64,000 nt of DNA from Acholoe squamosa (taxonomy: Eukaryota; Annelida; Polychaeta; Phyllodocida; Polynoidae). The stretch is from the NCBI GenBank assembly GCA_949317995.1, contig OX439036.1, positions 106,557,669 through 106,621,668 on the forward strand. Direction: 5' to 3'. This document shows positions 25,507 through 38,342 of this stretch, one piece after another. The translations under genes and the position numbers were made by a program. The notes under the pieces are model-generated. The model saw only the letters and a list, made by a program, of their open reading frames with translations, was not told where the DNA came from and ran no database searches. Numbering within the stretch: position 1 is the stretch's first letter; each line of letters starts with the position of its first letter.

Positions 25507-25629
25507 ATGCATGAATGTTTCAAATCGGCCATACAGGGCTGATAGAGGTCCTCAGGAAGGTGCGGTATGATACATGAAAATACTTGCCACGACTGCGTTC
25601 GTACATCATGCCGAGTAATGGGCATGATA

Positions 25630-25912
25630 CATTAGCCCTTTAGGGCCGCTGATGCATCAATGCATCATGCCCATTGGTCGTCATGATGTACCAATGAAGT
25701 GCTGGTGAGACTGCACACCAGGACTTCATTGGAGCATCATGCCGACCCTCCGGGAGTATATGTATCAACCCTGTTGGGTCAGCATGATGCTCCAATGAAG
25801 TGCTGGCAAGTACATGTAGTCTTGCCAGCACTTCATTGGTGCATCATGACGACCAATGGACATGATGCATTAATGCATCAGCGACCTTTAAAGGGTCATT
25901 GCACCATCAGCC
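25630..25912. mobile_element. Best-preserved palindromic GCATCATG MITE
   Basis: The element is nearly fully palindromic. It runs CCCTTTAGGGCCGCTGATGC, CATCATGCCCATTGGTCG, ACCAATGAAGTGCTGG, a central CCGACCCTCCGGGAG module, and then the same modules inverted through to GCATCAGCGACCTTTAAAGG. Short inverted hairpins (CCAATGAAGTGCTGG and CCAGCACTTCATTGG) are nested in the large palindrome. It is non-coding. Confidence 0.7.
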
Positions 25913-26169
25913 ACTAAAGGGTCAAGGCTATATTGTCCATGAAGGTTTATGGGAGGAAGGAAATAGGAGATATGGTCAGGAGAATTTGAGACTATTCCCT
26001 GGAGAGGGAGAATCTATTGTTGCCATTTGTTGGCAATAAGCTTCATTGTAGATAAGGGTAAAAAGGGAATGGTATAAAAAGTGATTGGTCTTTGTGTTTT
26101 GACTTGGGAGCTACTGACTCCTGGGATTGAGGAGAATAAAAAGCTGTGGGAGTATATGCTTAGATACTT

Positions 26170-26570
26170 AATACAGGGGGCTTGTAAGACTGGGGATGGA
26201 AGCAATATATCATTTCAAGACAAGTGATCGATTTAGTCAACCTGTTATTTAATTCATAATGCGCATGAGCAACCACCGATTCCTGGCAGCCCCGAGAGTT
26301 CCTAAAGAGTAATAGCCATGTAGTACTATGAGCATAACATATTAATGGGTATGGACCACTAAATTCAACATGGTGACGTGGCCATATCTTAAAATCGACA
26401 TGTGACATGGGCCTTAGTGACATGAGGCAAAACAATTAGTGACATGACATAGGTGCTTTCTTAAATTCGACATGGGAAATGATAGGCTCTTAGAGGTGAC
26501 ATGGGACATCGGGATTTAAGTGACAAATGCCATGACCATTTTTTAAAATCGGCATATGACATGGGGGACC
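26170..26570. repeat. Degenerate GACATGG-rich repeats
   Basis: The motif AAATCGACATG(T/G)GACATGG and variants recur about every 80-90 bp near 26390, 26455 and 26545. The repeats are weak and diverged. No gene is recognised. Confidence 0.35.
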
Positions 26571-26825
26571 CCCCATCCACACCCCCATATTAGTTACGTA
26601 TATGGCTTAGCCTATACATGTGTAAAGGAGAGGTTTATTACAGTCCAGTATTGGGACAGGTTTATGTGTGAGATTCAATATGTTGTCCTTACTCTTCTCC
26701 AAGCCTCCCCCAAACATGAAACAGTACATACATCTTTATAATCTTAGGGTCGTGGAACTTCTAAGTTACAAGTGGTTCTTTTGAATTTTGAACATAACAT
26801 ATTAACAACATTACCTTATTTAACG

Positions 26826-27007
26826 CAGTGTTGCCAAAAACCTTTTCTTTGCCTGCATTTTGCAAATATGGCCATATCTTCGTTCCTAATTGCCCGATTT
26901 GAAAAACCCTTTCACCACTGTGAAACTTATATTATGGTAATTCATTGGGGCCTGCATCGGCTATTAAGATTTTATGCTGGTGTATCGCCGTCATTTAGGC
27001 AACACTG
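26826..27007. mobile_element. Short MITE with CAGTGTTGCC ends
   Basis: The element begins CAGTGTTGCC and ends GGCAACACTG, a perfect 10-bp inverted repeat 182 bp apart. A lone CAGTGTTGCC at about 31745 is a possible second copy. No clear target duplication is visible. Confidence 0.5.
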
Positions 27008-28085
27008 TCTCATTTTGAATATTTTAAAATCAGAGAGCATCATTTGATCAGTGGTGAGATCTTCCGGAATATAGTTGAAGGAGAGAAGATGGGTTTTAGA
27101 AAAGTATATAGACAACGGTTTACGAGTATTGGGCATGACTCAGGGTTATCTCACGAGGCAGAGCTAGAAGTGTTGAAAACTCTTTTAAAAATACACAAAA
27201 AGATATTTACATGTATCATGGCCATTTGAGTTGCTATTACTGGCCGTGAGATACAGGGGAGGGTTATCTCCTGGGGGCGTGAGATACGGAGCACCTAGGT
27301 TAAACCTATGGAACCTCCATATTCCACTGCTCCAAACATGAAATAAATAATTATTCCCAGTTTGTACTCGGTGAGTACCCCCAGCAGTACCTCACCATAG
27401 ACCATTTCATACCCCCCAGGGTACATCCCCCAGGGACCACCTGCTACTAGTGGTATGATGAGGAAATCAATAGTTCCCATAGCAAATACCAATGATGATT
27501 GTCCTTTTCACTCTATCATATGGTGCTAGTGTTTGCATACAGCATTTTGTTGTTTGGGTAGTTTAGCTTCAAGGAGGGCCTTTCCTAGCAATATAATGGC
27601 AATACAGACTTTCATAAAGCAATGCACGGTGACCGTATATTTAGGTTGAAGTATCTTTAATATAATGAGGAATTGCCGTGTACAAATGCTAGGTTTGAAA
27701 TAAATGTCATTATTTTAAAAGTGCCGCTGGAACTAATTAGGATATCCCACAAAAAGGTTCATGCCTTGGTAGTTTCCCTGTAGCATAGGGTGCATAACAT
27801 TAATTTGGTTGGTGTTTTCTATATTGCTAAATTCACAATCTTTAATACTAGTACCAATGTGAGGTCAAAAGTCACTTCAGAGACAAACAAAGCAGTTGGT
27901 TGAAAGTCACACCCACCCCCAGGCCCCCCCCCCCCCTTGTATCATATATGTATACATACAGATTCAATACAAAGTCAATAACAGTCCCCTCATGGCCTCT
28001 GGTACAAGCTGGCTACTGTTACTATAGTACATGCATACAATCAATAAGAGGGGTGAAGAGGGTGGGCCTCTGGTGTCTGCTACCT
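27008..28085. other. Host intergenic DNA, nothing recognised
   Basis: Short open frames only. The paired phrase GGGCGTGAGATACGG / GCCGTGAGATACAGG around 27242-27293 is a small local repeat. No RNA or protein gene is supported. Confidence 0.4.
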
Positions 28086-28676
28086 CCTCAACCCTTTAAG
28101 GGTCGGCATGATGCACCAATGAAGTGCTGGTAAGTAGAGTGTATCAATTAAGTGATGCATTGGTGGTGGGTAGCCTGCTGATCCTGCATTGACGCATCAT
28201 GCTGAAAGAAAAGAAAGGACTTAATGTCCGAGAACCCTTGAATGTCTGAGTTCCTCTATGGCCCCCGGACGTAAAACTAATCAAACAAACAAACAAACAG
28301 ACCTTTTGGACAACTTCTGAAGGGTTGGTATGCCACTTCGATGTAGTTCTGGTAAGTAGACTCACCAGCACTGCAACGGTATACGTCATGATGATAAAGC
28401 AACATGAACCTAGATGCACCGTGCATAAAATGTCACTCATTAAGCCCATAGATCGTCCTGATGCACCAAAGAAGATTGATTCATCATGCTGACCCTTCTA
28501 GAGTATGTCTACATATATATCAACCCTGAAGGGATAGCATGGCGCAGTGGTGTTGAGCAGACTCAGAAGCACTTCATTGGTGCATCATGACGACCAATGG
28601 GCATGATGCATTGGTGCATCATGATGACCAATGGGCATAATGCATTAATGCATTAGTGTCCATTAAAGGGTTAAAA
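28086..28676. repeat. GCATCATG MITE fragments interrupted by a SINE-like tail
   Basis: MITE modules run from CAACCCTTTAAGGGTCGGCA (28089) to GACGCATCATGCTGA and resume at about 28320, ending in CATTAAAGGGTTAA (about 28672). Between them, 28203-28300 is nearly identical to 63497-63595 (GGACTTAATGTCCGAGAA to GCCCCCGGACGTAAAACTAA) and ends in (CAAA)n, like a retroposed tail inserted in the MITE. Confidence 0.6.
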
Positions 28677-28680
28677 GGTT

Positions 28681-29693
28681 AAGACCACAGCTGCGGCAGC
28701 AACAGTAGTAGAAGACAGCATCCAGCAGTAGGAGTAGGTTTAGACCACAGCTGCGGCAGTGGCAGTAGTAGAAGACAGCATCCAGCAGTAGGAGTAGGTT
28801 TAGACCACAGCTGCGGCAGCAACAGTAGTAGAAGACAGCATCCAGCAGTAGGAGTAGGTTTAGACCACAGCTGCGGCAGTGGCAGTAGTAGAAGACAGCA
28901 TCCAGCAGTAGGAGTAGGTATAGACCACAGCTGCGGCAGTGGCAGTAGTAGAAGACAGCATCCAGCAGTAGGAGTAGGTATAGACCACAGCTGCGGCAGC
29001 AACAGTAGTAGAAGACAGCATCCAGCAGTAGGAGTAGGTATAGACCACAGCTGCGGCAGCAACAGTAGTAGAAGACAGCATCCAGCAGTAGGAGTAGGTT
29101 TAGACCACAGCTGCGGCAGTGGCAGTAGTAGAAGACAGCATCCAGCAGTAGGAGTAGGTATAGACCACAGCTGCAACAGCAGCAGTAGTAGAGGACAGCA
29201 TCCAGCAGTAGGAGTAGGTTTAGACCACAGCTGCGGCAGCAACAGTAGTAGAAGACAGCATCCAGCAGTAGGAGTAGGTTTAGACCACAGCTGCAACAGC
29301 AACAGTAGTAGAAGACAGTATCCAGCAGTAGGAGTAGGTTTAGACCACAGCTGCAACAGCAGCAGTAGTAGAAGACAGCATCCAGCAGTAGGAGTGGAAG
29401 ACAGCATCCAGTAGTAGGAGTAGGTTTAGACCACAGCTGCAACAGCAACAGTAGTAGAAGACAGCATCCAGCAGTAGGAGTAGGTTTAGACCACAGCTGC
29501 AACAGCAACAGTAGTAGAAGACAGCATCCAGCAGTAGGAGTAGGTATAGACCACAGCTGCAACAGCAGCAGTAGTAGAAGACAGCATCCAGCAGTAGGAG
29601 TAGGTTTAGACCACAGCTGCAACAGCAACAGTAGTAGAAGACAGCATCCAGCAGTAGTAGTGGAAGACAGCATCCAGTAGTAGGAGTAGGTTT
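28681..29693. repeat. 60-bp minisatellite, about 17 units
   Basis: The 60-bp unit (AGACCACAGCTGCGGCAGCA, ACAGTAGTAGAAGACAGCAT, CCAGCAGTAGGAGTAGGTTT) is repeated in register. Variants differ at GGCAGCAACAG / GGCAGTGGCAG / CAACAGCAGCAG, and two junctions are shortened. Because 60 is divisible by three, the minus strand is open in several frames. Those translations are pure repeat and are not called as genes. Confidence 0.92.
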
Positions 29694-31560
29694 AGAGGGG
29701 GGAAGGTCTGTATAGTGTCAGTCAGTGACAGCTGAGGGCCCCATCCCACCCACACACCTACACACACACCTCTACACAGCACAGAGAGCAGGTCCTCACA
29801 CATAGCATAGAGGAAGAGCAGCAATTGGAGTCAGAAGTCTGGCTATGGCAGCAGAGGGAGGAAGATATGGCTATTTCACATCAGGAAACAGTAGACACTA
29901 ACGCCTTGGTACTACTATACATATATATGGTGCAGATATTGAACACTGAGCAGCCACAACATACACAGAGGAGCTTACAAGTCCAACTATAGCAGCCTGA
30001 AGTCTGTCTTTGGCAGTAGAGGCTAGATGATTGTGTCCCATCCTACCGACACCCACACCCACAGCTCTACACATAGCACAGAGAGCAGCTCCTCACACAT
30101 ATAGCACAGTGGAAGAGTAGCTCACAACTAGACCAGCAACAACAACCAGAAGTCTTCCTATGGCACTAGAGGAGAATATGGCTATTTCATAACAGGAGTA
30201 TAAGCCTAGGTATAGCTATGTGCATACTGGGTGCAGATATCAAACTATGAGCAGCTCACAGATATGGCCACTACTTACGGAGGACTCATAATACCAACTA
30301 CCTTTATACCGTACATCAGAGAGTAGCTCTTCATACAGAGAGCGGAAGAGCAGCCCACAGCAACCACAGCCACAAGTCTGCCTATGGCAGTAGAGGAGAA
30401 TATGGCTAGATACTTTTTACAACAGGAACAAGGAACCATTGGATACTGAAGCCTAGAGAGAAGCTGTATAATGGGTCCAAATGCTGCGCAATAGAGCAAC
30501 TCATAATACCAGCAGCAGCCAGAACTCTGCTTATGGCAGTAGAGGGGAATATGGCTATTTCAGCATTATATCAGGATTAAAGACACATTGGACACCACAG
30601 CCAAGGGTATAGCTATACATTTTGGGACCTGATATTAAAGGCTGGACACCCCAAGTGGACACTGGGCAGTGCACAGGAGCTCATACCATCACAAGCAGCA
30701 GTTGCCACCACTCTGCCCATAGCACATAGACTGCTGCAGCAGGACATAGGAATATGTGCACAGTGGATACAACTGAAGGATAGAGCTATATATACATACT
30801 GCCACTACTGGTTCAGCTATACCCACTGCCATTACTGGTCCCAGATAGTAAATGAGGAAAGTAGCTGGAGTTGCTCAGAGTAGCTCATAGTAACCGAGTG
30901 TCAGGAAGAGGATCATGCAGTAGTGGAGGCTACAGACACAGAGGACTGGACATTAGCTCATCTCCAATAATCCATGGTCCACTAGAAATGCTGTCTACTA
31001 TTACTGGCTGAGAACTATTGAGGTACTAGCGATATATAGCTAGGAGCGCCAGGAATAAGAGTAATAGTATTCTCTGCTTGAGTGGGCAGCATTGTAGGGT
31101 GCAAATATAGAGGACTTGCACACATAACATGGTCCTTGGTTTAACTAGAAATACTCTGTACGATTATCAGTGGCTGGGGACTGGTTGGAGTGCTACTGCA
31201 CATAAATAACTAGAAGTACAAGGAGGAAAGGTCCGAGTGGTCTCTGCTAGAGTGAGCAGTATTAAGGACAGCAGGTTTTAACAAGAAATTGTGTTTATAT
31301 TTATTAGTGCCAAGGTACTGACTGGAGTGTCTCATAACAACTAACTGTCCATTAGGAGTAAGGAAATCATCTTGGTGATTGTGCTTTTAGCCATTTGTGG
31401 CTAGGAACTAGCTATAGTACAACATACTAACAGAAAGCGCTAGTAGTAACAGGTGCATTCATTTCTAAGTGGATGTCTCTGGCAGATAAAGATTTCAAGA
31501 GGCTTTTATAATACAACACTAATTTAGGCAACACCACCCAGGATTACTCAAGGTAAGGAT
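29694..31560. repeat. Degenerate CAG/TATGGC-rich repeats
   Basis: The phrase TATGGCAGTAGAGGAGAATA followed by TGGCTATTTCA and ACAGGA recurs with drift near 29844, 30158, 30381 and 30530. The region continues as CAG- and GTAG-rich sequence related in composition to the neighbouring minisatellite. It may be an older, decayed extension of it. No gene is recognised. Confidence 0.5.
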
Positions 31561-31825
31561 GATTTATGTGATCAGAAGCCCTGAGATTTCCCCTGTTTTA
31601 TTTTTGGAATGTCTAACAGGTACATGCTCTTAGTTTTCAGCATAGGTACCTGCTTATCTCTGGCAGAATGAATTTTAAAATCACTTAAACTCAGACATAT
31701 GGTATGGTTACCAACTGAGATAGATAATGGCATAAATGGGAGCAGTGTTGCCGAAATGACATCGCTTTTTAAAAGTCAGCATAAAATCTCAGGCGCAGGC
31801 TCCTCAGTCCCATGGCGTTTAAGAG

Positions 31826-31930
31826 GACGTTAAAAAAATCAATCAATAAATCCTCAGATGGACGTTAAACAAATCAATCAATAAATCCTCAGATGGACGT
31901 TAAACAAATCAATCAATAAATCCGCAGATG
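31826..31930. repeat. Tandem GGACGTTAAACAAATCAATC repeats
   Basis: About three units of 36 bp (GGACGTTAAACAAATCAATC plus AATAAATCCTCAGAT). The core matches common 3' ends of invertebrate SINE/LINE elements. The DNA is non-coding. Confidence 0.7.
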
Positions 31931-34348
31931 CAGACCATCATCTCAGCTTTCTAATTGTGGGTGAATTTTTCGAGTACTGTTAATTAGAAGCAAAGTTATT
32001 CCCAAACCTTCAAATTCCTATTTTGTAGATTGATTTGCGCTGTGTAAGGAATAGATGTCCTGCCTAAACCCTTCAAGGGCTGCTGATGTAAACGTAGTAC
32101 TTATCTTAGCGCAATTAGCGCTCCTACCCACGTGCGCTAAAGTATGATGTGCGTGATCATTTAGCAAAAAAAGATTAGCTCTACGTTGCTTCCCATTTTC
32201 AAGTCTAGAATATTTGTTTATGGGTGGATTTTCAAAATTTGAAAACCAAAATGACCCTAAGATGATGAGGAATGTGATGCACCAATGACTGATATTCTAA
32301 GTAGATCATGAGATTAAGAGCCTTACCTGGCAGTCTGGCACTCGATCAATCTTCTTTGCCCCACAAGTTGTGTTTTTGCTTATTATGTAACTCAGCAACA
32401 GCAGCTGCGCAAAAGTATGATTGCGCAGAAATGGCCATCTATGCTAGGTCAATGTTTCTACGTTTACAGTAATGCAATCTTGTAATCAAACCCGAGACAA
32501 TCTCGCGAAGTACTACGACATAAAACCTATGAATCAACCAAACCCTAATGTAGGAATGCATCATGTCCATTGGTCAGCATAAGAATTTCTTGCTAAAACA
32601 TTTCTTAGTACAAAGTACCAAAACTAGATCTACAAGAAACACAATGAGAAATAACTGTTGAATCTATCAGACATCCTCATTGAAACTAAACAGAGATCTA
32701 CAGTGTATCGCTTTGAAGCAGTGTAGTTTCTACAGTGAAGCCCCAGATGGCAGTACAATGCATGGCACAAGGAATTGCCATAGAAATAACAACGAATCTC
32801 TGGCAATTATGGAACAAGGAGTTCACTGTTATTTTTACAAAGTTCTCTTACACTGCACATGCCTGTGGTTGATTGTCGGGGCTACATGTATCACCAGAGT
32901 AGGGGAGATGTAATGTTATTGTAGGCAGGCTCCAGTATAATTTAGACCTGTACTGCAGAACAGTGGTGGAGATATCGCCACCTCACACAGCCAGTGGTGC
33001 TGGTTTGATCTGTATCAACTTCTGTTTGGAATTGCAGTTATTAGGTTTTGAATAGAGTGATCTGTTTTCTGACTTTTTCTGTGTCAGGAAATATGCAGGC
33101 ACAATGCTGCCGAAAACACTTTCTCAACACAGGCTAAGGTGGACTGCATCCTGACATCCTATGCAAGCCATTTTTCACCAAGCCATATCAATTAAAAAAC
33201 TAGTATATCTTTTGAAAAAAAAGTCATAACTTCACTTCTGATTGGAGTGCTTGAAAGATCCCTTCTCAATTCGAAAGCTGGGATCACGGCAGGCCATTAA
33301 GGCCTCCGTGTGAGGGCCCTACCTAAATCAAAAATCAAGATTTTACTTTGGCTTATGATGGCGTGCTGGCTTCATTTTGTCAACACTGAGGCATCTGAAT
33401 GCAGGGATGTAAGCTTTTAGAATTCTGTCTGATTTCAGAATTTTTTGGAATCAGACATATCTAATAGATTTAATCAAAATAAATTTCCTTTCTTGGATCA
33501 AAGTTTTGTTAATGTTTTACAATAAATGCAGAATCTCTAAATGTGTCTTCAGAATTGTTCAAACAGTCTGACTTACATCCCTGTGAATGACAAAATCAAA
33601 CGCACATATAGCACTTCCAACATATATATATAAGACTTCTTTCTTATACAGTTCTTGTCGATGCCTTAGGAAGCCGTAACCCCCACACCACACCCCACTC
33701 CACCCACCCGTCCATGTCCATTTCTCCTCATACAGGTTCCAGGCCTCACAGGCCAGCTTCATTTCCACCAGACATTTGTATCCATTTGTATGGTACATAA
33801 GACGTACTGCGGGTCGTTATAGACCAAAGTCAACTCACCCTCACATCTTTCTCTGCCCTCTGCTTGAATCGTTTCTCCATGGAGATACCATGTTTTAAGA
33901 TATATTACGGGGAAAAATATATTCTATTTTTTCAGATTCTCTATAAATCCCGTGGGCCAAAGCAAAAAAGAAAAAAAAAATCTTCATTTTGCCAAAAATC
34001 TCGCCGCCGGATCCGTAATCCAAGTTATAAGAATAAAATCGCCTATCCTCCTCACCTTCTTTCCTCCCTTGTCAAAGAAAATAAACAAAAGGGAAGCTAG
34101 AAATGGAGTGTAAACCAAGAGCTCTGTGCAATTACATTCAAGATATATAATTGACCCCAATTGCAGCGTCTTTAATGCAGCTAACGCTGTCAGAAAGCTT
34201 CATTAAAGTATAAAGTATCAGGAAAATAGGGTGAGCTTTTCTTTTATACTTTTTATAGGATGTCCTCCATCACATGTCATCATGCCATCCCTATCCCATT
34301 TCCCTCTACAGCCTACTTCCACAAGGACATCTGGTAGATTTCTTATAC
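31931..34348. other. Host intergenic DNA, nothing recognised
   Basis: Short open frames only. A small GCATCATG fragment is near 32550-32590. No gene is supported. Confidence 0.4.
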
Positions 34349-34351
34349 TTA

Positions 34352-34622
34352 GGGAGTGGTCATTTATTATCAACAGGGGGGGGGGACGGTGGGTTTGAGG
34401 GGGGGCGTAAAAAATCCTGACCCCTCTAGAGGGGGGGGGGCTCAAAGAATTTTGACCCCTCTTGAGGGGGGGCAAAAAAAATTCACCCTCTTTTTAGCAA
34501 AAAAAGCCAGCGCGCTACGTTAGATCAAAGAGGGGGCGCGAAAACTCTCCGCGCCGGAGGCGGGGGGGGTGCGCGAAAATTTTTTACTGGGGTCCCCCTG
34601 TTGATAAATAATGACCACTCCC
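34352..34622. mobile_element. PIF/Harbinger-like MITE with TTA duplication
   Basis: A 271-bp element sits between TTA (34349-34351) and TTA (34623-34625). The inverted ends GGGAGTGGTCATTTATTATC and GATAAATAATGACCACTCCC are perfect over 20 bp. The interior has G-runs and AATCCTGACCCC motifs, like 8516-8826. Confidence 0.75.
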
Positions 34623-37600
34623 TTAAATGATGAAGTAAAAAGATAAAAAAAAAAAACAACAAAGGAACAAAAAAGCGGGGAAAAAAGAACCCCCTCTGGA
34701 TACAAGAACCCTGCACATTGTTAGAGCCTCTCGGTAATGGTATATCCTAATTGTCAGCCAATCAAAACTCTTCTTACAGCTGGGGATGTTGGCCTAGGAT
34801 GTGACGTCACTAACGCAACGTTAACGTGCGTTTTATCGACGGGTCTTAGTTTTGTGACAGAAAATAGAAGGCGTGAAGAAGAAAAAGAAAGAGGGAAAGG
34901 ACATACACATATTAGTCACACAAAATTTGGAACAGAACTCGGTAATTTGTGGATATATATGTAATTATATCAGCCCTGTACGGTTTGCATACTTCTTTAT
35001 TCTTCACGGGGCATTAATATGACCGTCAGTGCTGCATTCACGCATCATGCCTACCCCACAGGACTGATACACCCCTGAGAGGTCGTGATGCTCCAATGGA
35101 CAATCCAGTACTTCATTGGTGCATCATGGTGACCAAGAACATGAAACTTGAGATGTAATATTCCCATTGAATTATTTAATTCTCTGCCTGGGGAGGAGCG
35201 GTTGTAATAGGATGTAGGATTTGACGGCTACTTGAAATGTTTGCACTGTCTTGATTGGTTGTCATTTCCACTTGGATAGTCATGACCCTTTCTCATTACA
35301 TGCTGCAGAGTGTGTCGCTAGAAAATTCTCTTTGGTCGTCATGATGTATGAATGACGGTGGGTAACTCGCCAGGGCTGCATTAATGCATCATGCTGGTTG
35401 CATTAGGTTGCTATTAGCATGAAGGGTTGGCTTGCATCATGTCTGTGCTGGCGAGTAACTCACAGTCGTTGTTATTGCATCATGACACTTGAGAGATCAT
35501 ACCCCGGGGATCATACCATCTGTATAGGGTTAATTCAAGCTTCAGGTTTACCAGATTCAATCAAAACTGGATACTGACATAGTGATTGACAGCCTAATTA
35601 ACTCAGCAGTTGGCCCGACACTGATTTCAATCTTGAATGTTCATTTGAGAATATTTAATGAAACGTTTGAGATGGATCGGGAGGAAATGATTAGAAATAA
35701 AATATTACAATATCATCACTTCACAATATTGCCCTGCACAATATTTCTGAAGTTAAGTGGCTAGTTGGTGGCATCTCTGCTTAACTAAACCTGAATTAAA
35801 GCCCCTTTGCCAATTATCAGCTCCGGATCACCTGTGGCGTTGGGGCCTTGCCTTGTGTCAAACCTTAAGACAGGGTAGGCTTGGTGTGGTAGTTGGTTGG
35901 ATCTGAAAGAAGCATCTAGGGGTTAGAACTAAGACTGTGTTAAACCTACCCCAGTTCATCATCTACCCACCTACCCCCTCTCTTCTCACCTGTTGAAGAT
36001 CCTCATTCTAACAACTTCACACCTTGTGGGGGGAGCGTTCACAAAATTCACGGTAATGTCTCCAGCCTGGAATAAAAGACAGGAACAAAGATGCCAGCCC
36101 TATTACATTTGCGAGGGTTCCTACTTTTCCTAGAGTTCCTACTTTTCCCAGGGACACTATCTTCCATTTGTATTAAACCATTCTAATTCCCTGAAGACTT
36201 TTCTTTATATATACCAATTCTACATGTACATATTAAGTACCCGACCATCCTTTGACAGTAACTTTATGATTATATACACGTTTAAATATAATTAACTTCT
36301 TTTTGGGAAAACATTTATATATATGGTGTTGGTTAGTGGCCAAAAGAAAGAAAAACAGTCGTCTGTACTAGAAAAGGAAAAAGAAGATCTATCTGAACGA
36401 CCCTAGTAGGTGATGTTGGAGCGTCTCACTAGGGGGTAGCACCATGCGTCACATGCTAGTGGGGCCCCCTGGGGGCGTGTTCTTTCATCACTCACTCCAC
36501 CAGAGGAGCCACCTGTATACATGTACGAGGTGAATCCTACATGGATGACACACCTCGGTAAGGGTCCTGATGGTACCTATCCCTACCTAGACGCTTGTGT
36601 TCCCTTGAGGGCTTTCAAATGATATTTCCAAAGACTACAATTTCTTTTCCAAAAGTAATGTTTTGATTTAATCTTGATGACTTTTACAGTTAGAGTTTGT
36701 AATTGATGTTCTATATTAGAACGTTGGCATTTCATATTTTGCGGCGCTATAATTTAAGACCAGGGAAAGTCAGGGAATTTCAATTCGAATTTCTTGTGTG
36801 AACCATGGAACATAAAGTTTTGCTTTCATTACACAATTATGGTCGCGTTTTTCCGCACTCTCAACACACCAGCAGTAGAGACTAGTAAATTGTGAAAGGT
36901 AAAACCCCTCTAAGTCTGTACAGGTGAATTATTGTTCTACGTGAATGGAGCCTCCAGTCAGACTGAACTGTATAGAAAATGGTAGGTGCAGGTTTTTAGT
37001 CCAGTCTTTCTTAAAAGGCGTTTCACAAAGTCACGTCCTCATTTCTTGGGTTCAGATTTTGTGAAAGGTTTCTCTGTAAAGCCAGGTGAATTCCCACGTG
37101 CCCTTCTGGTGAGAAGAAAAGGGGAGTTAACCCTTTAAAGGCCACGTGTGCATCAGTGCATTATACATGTCCATGGGCCAGCATGATGCTTGGATGCAGC
37201 CCTTTTGGGTAAATCATGGGTGCTGTATTCATGCATGATGCTGGTCCAATACGGTAAATACTAGTTCTGTTACGTACCCAGACAATAGCTTTTCTGGGTT
37301 CTGGTTTTGGTAATGGGCTGACAATTGAGGAGCCTGTAAAGTGTGGCTGGTCCCCTTTTCAGTTTCCCTCTTTATACTGTTGGCATCCCCACACATAAAT
37401 CTAGGTCTTGGTATTATCAAATAAATGCCTGGTACTACCTTGAATTACTGGCTGGTCAGAATCCACGTTGAATGTATCACTTTCCTGACTTTTAAATCCA
37501 CCACCATTTTGTTTTGACTAGAAGTGCCTCAGGGAGCATGTGCAAGGGGCAGTGCCTAAGCTGGTTACTGTCAAGGCCCATTGCTTACAGTCTGAGTACC

Positions 37601-38058
37601 TAAGTTTGAGGAGGTTTGTTGTGATATGATTTCTACTTCCAGTTCCTGGTGGTGGGAACTTTGAAAGCATTTCTGAACATTTGCTCAAGGAACTAACCTG
37701 AAATTACATTATTCATGGTAAATATGTATTGCAGAACAATGGAGGGATTTAGAGGATTGCTTCAGGATGTACATGTAAGTAAACATTACAGGAATTGGTT
37801 TCACCATCCCTGAGTTTGGAGAGTGTGAAGTTAAAAACATAGGTATTGTGACTTGTAGCTGTAAGGGAAACCAGGCCTACGATACAGTGTACTCGTAGGC
37901 CAAACAGGGCTAGGATGATACCTTCCCTCTATTTGGAAATAATGATAGTGTTCTCTGGTATGTATGGGTGTAGGGCGGCTATTATGAATCTACAAAGACA
38001 ATTAATGGTTCCACCACATCAGTATCTGGTTGTTACATTATTTTTTTTTGTATTTTGC
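34623..38058. other. Host DNA left of the Polinton with MITE fragments
   Basis: Fragments of the palindromic GCATCATG MITE occur at about 35010-35140, 35335-35500 and 37125-37245. Near 36557 lies one dispersed copy of the 50-bp unit found at 10884-11300. No protein or RNA gene is recognised up to the Polinton boundary. Confidence 0.5.
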
Positions 38059-38064
38059 CTGTTG
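38059..38064. repeat. Left 6-bp target-site duplication of the Polinton
   Basis: CTGTTG directly precedes the left terminal inverted repeat and is repeated directly after the right one (57625-57630). Six-base duplications are diagnostic of Polinton/Maverick integration. Confidence 0.95.
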
Positions 38065-38264
38065 AGCAGATAGACCGGTCTTTGGACCCACCCCCCTGGG
38101 GTAGTGGGTCTATAAATATGACCCCCCGCTGAGTGGGTCTATAAATATGGGATCTAAATTTAGCTATAAATAGATGTGTATAATTAACCAGGTGTCTATA
38201 AATAGATGGGTCTATAAATCGTGGGTCTATATTTAGAAGGGGTATTTTGGAGAGTGGTTGTGCA
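38065..38264. repeat. Left terminal inverted repeat (200 bp)
   Basis: It starts AGCAGATAGACCGGTC and ends GTGGTTGTGCA. Comparing base by base with the reverse complement of 57425-57624, I see no difference. It contains five CTATAAAT motifs oriented into the element and the motif GGGTCTATAAATATG twice. Confidence 0.95.
38111..38220 (+). promoter_or_regulatory. Array of TATA-box-like motifs inside the left TIR
   Basis: TATAAAT occurs at 38111, 38140, 38165, 38197 and 38213, all pointing into the element. The last is about 130 bp before the chosen ATPase start. The right TIR carries the same array pointing toward the minus-strand gene at 57289. TATAAATA is a good TATA-box match, so TIR-borne promoters are plausible but unproven. 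Confidence 0.4.
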
Positions 38265-38342
38265 ATACATGAGGAGGAGCCATAAAGCCAAATGTTATAT
38301 TGTAAGCCAGTATCATCAGCAGTAGAGTGGGGTGGCAAGATC

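Noticed and set aside
28663..29673. 336-codon and overlapping 242-codon minus-strand open frames
   Set aside because: They are translations of the in-register 60-bp minisatellite, with the same Leu/Cys-rich repeat in several frames. There is no start context or non-repeat domain.
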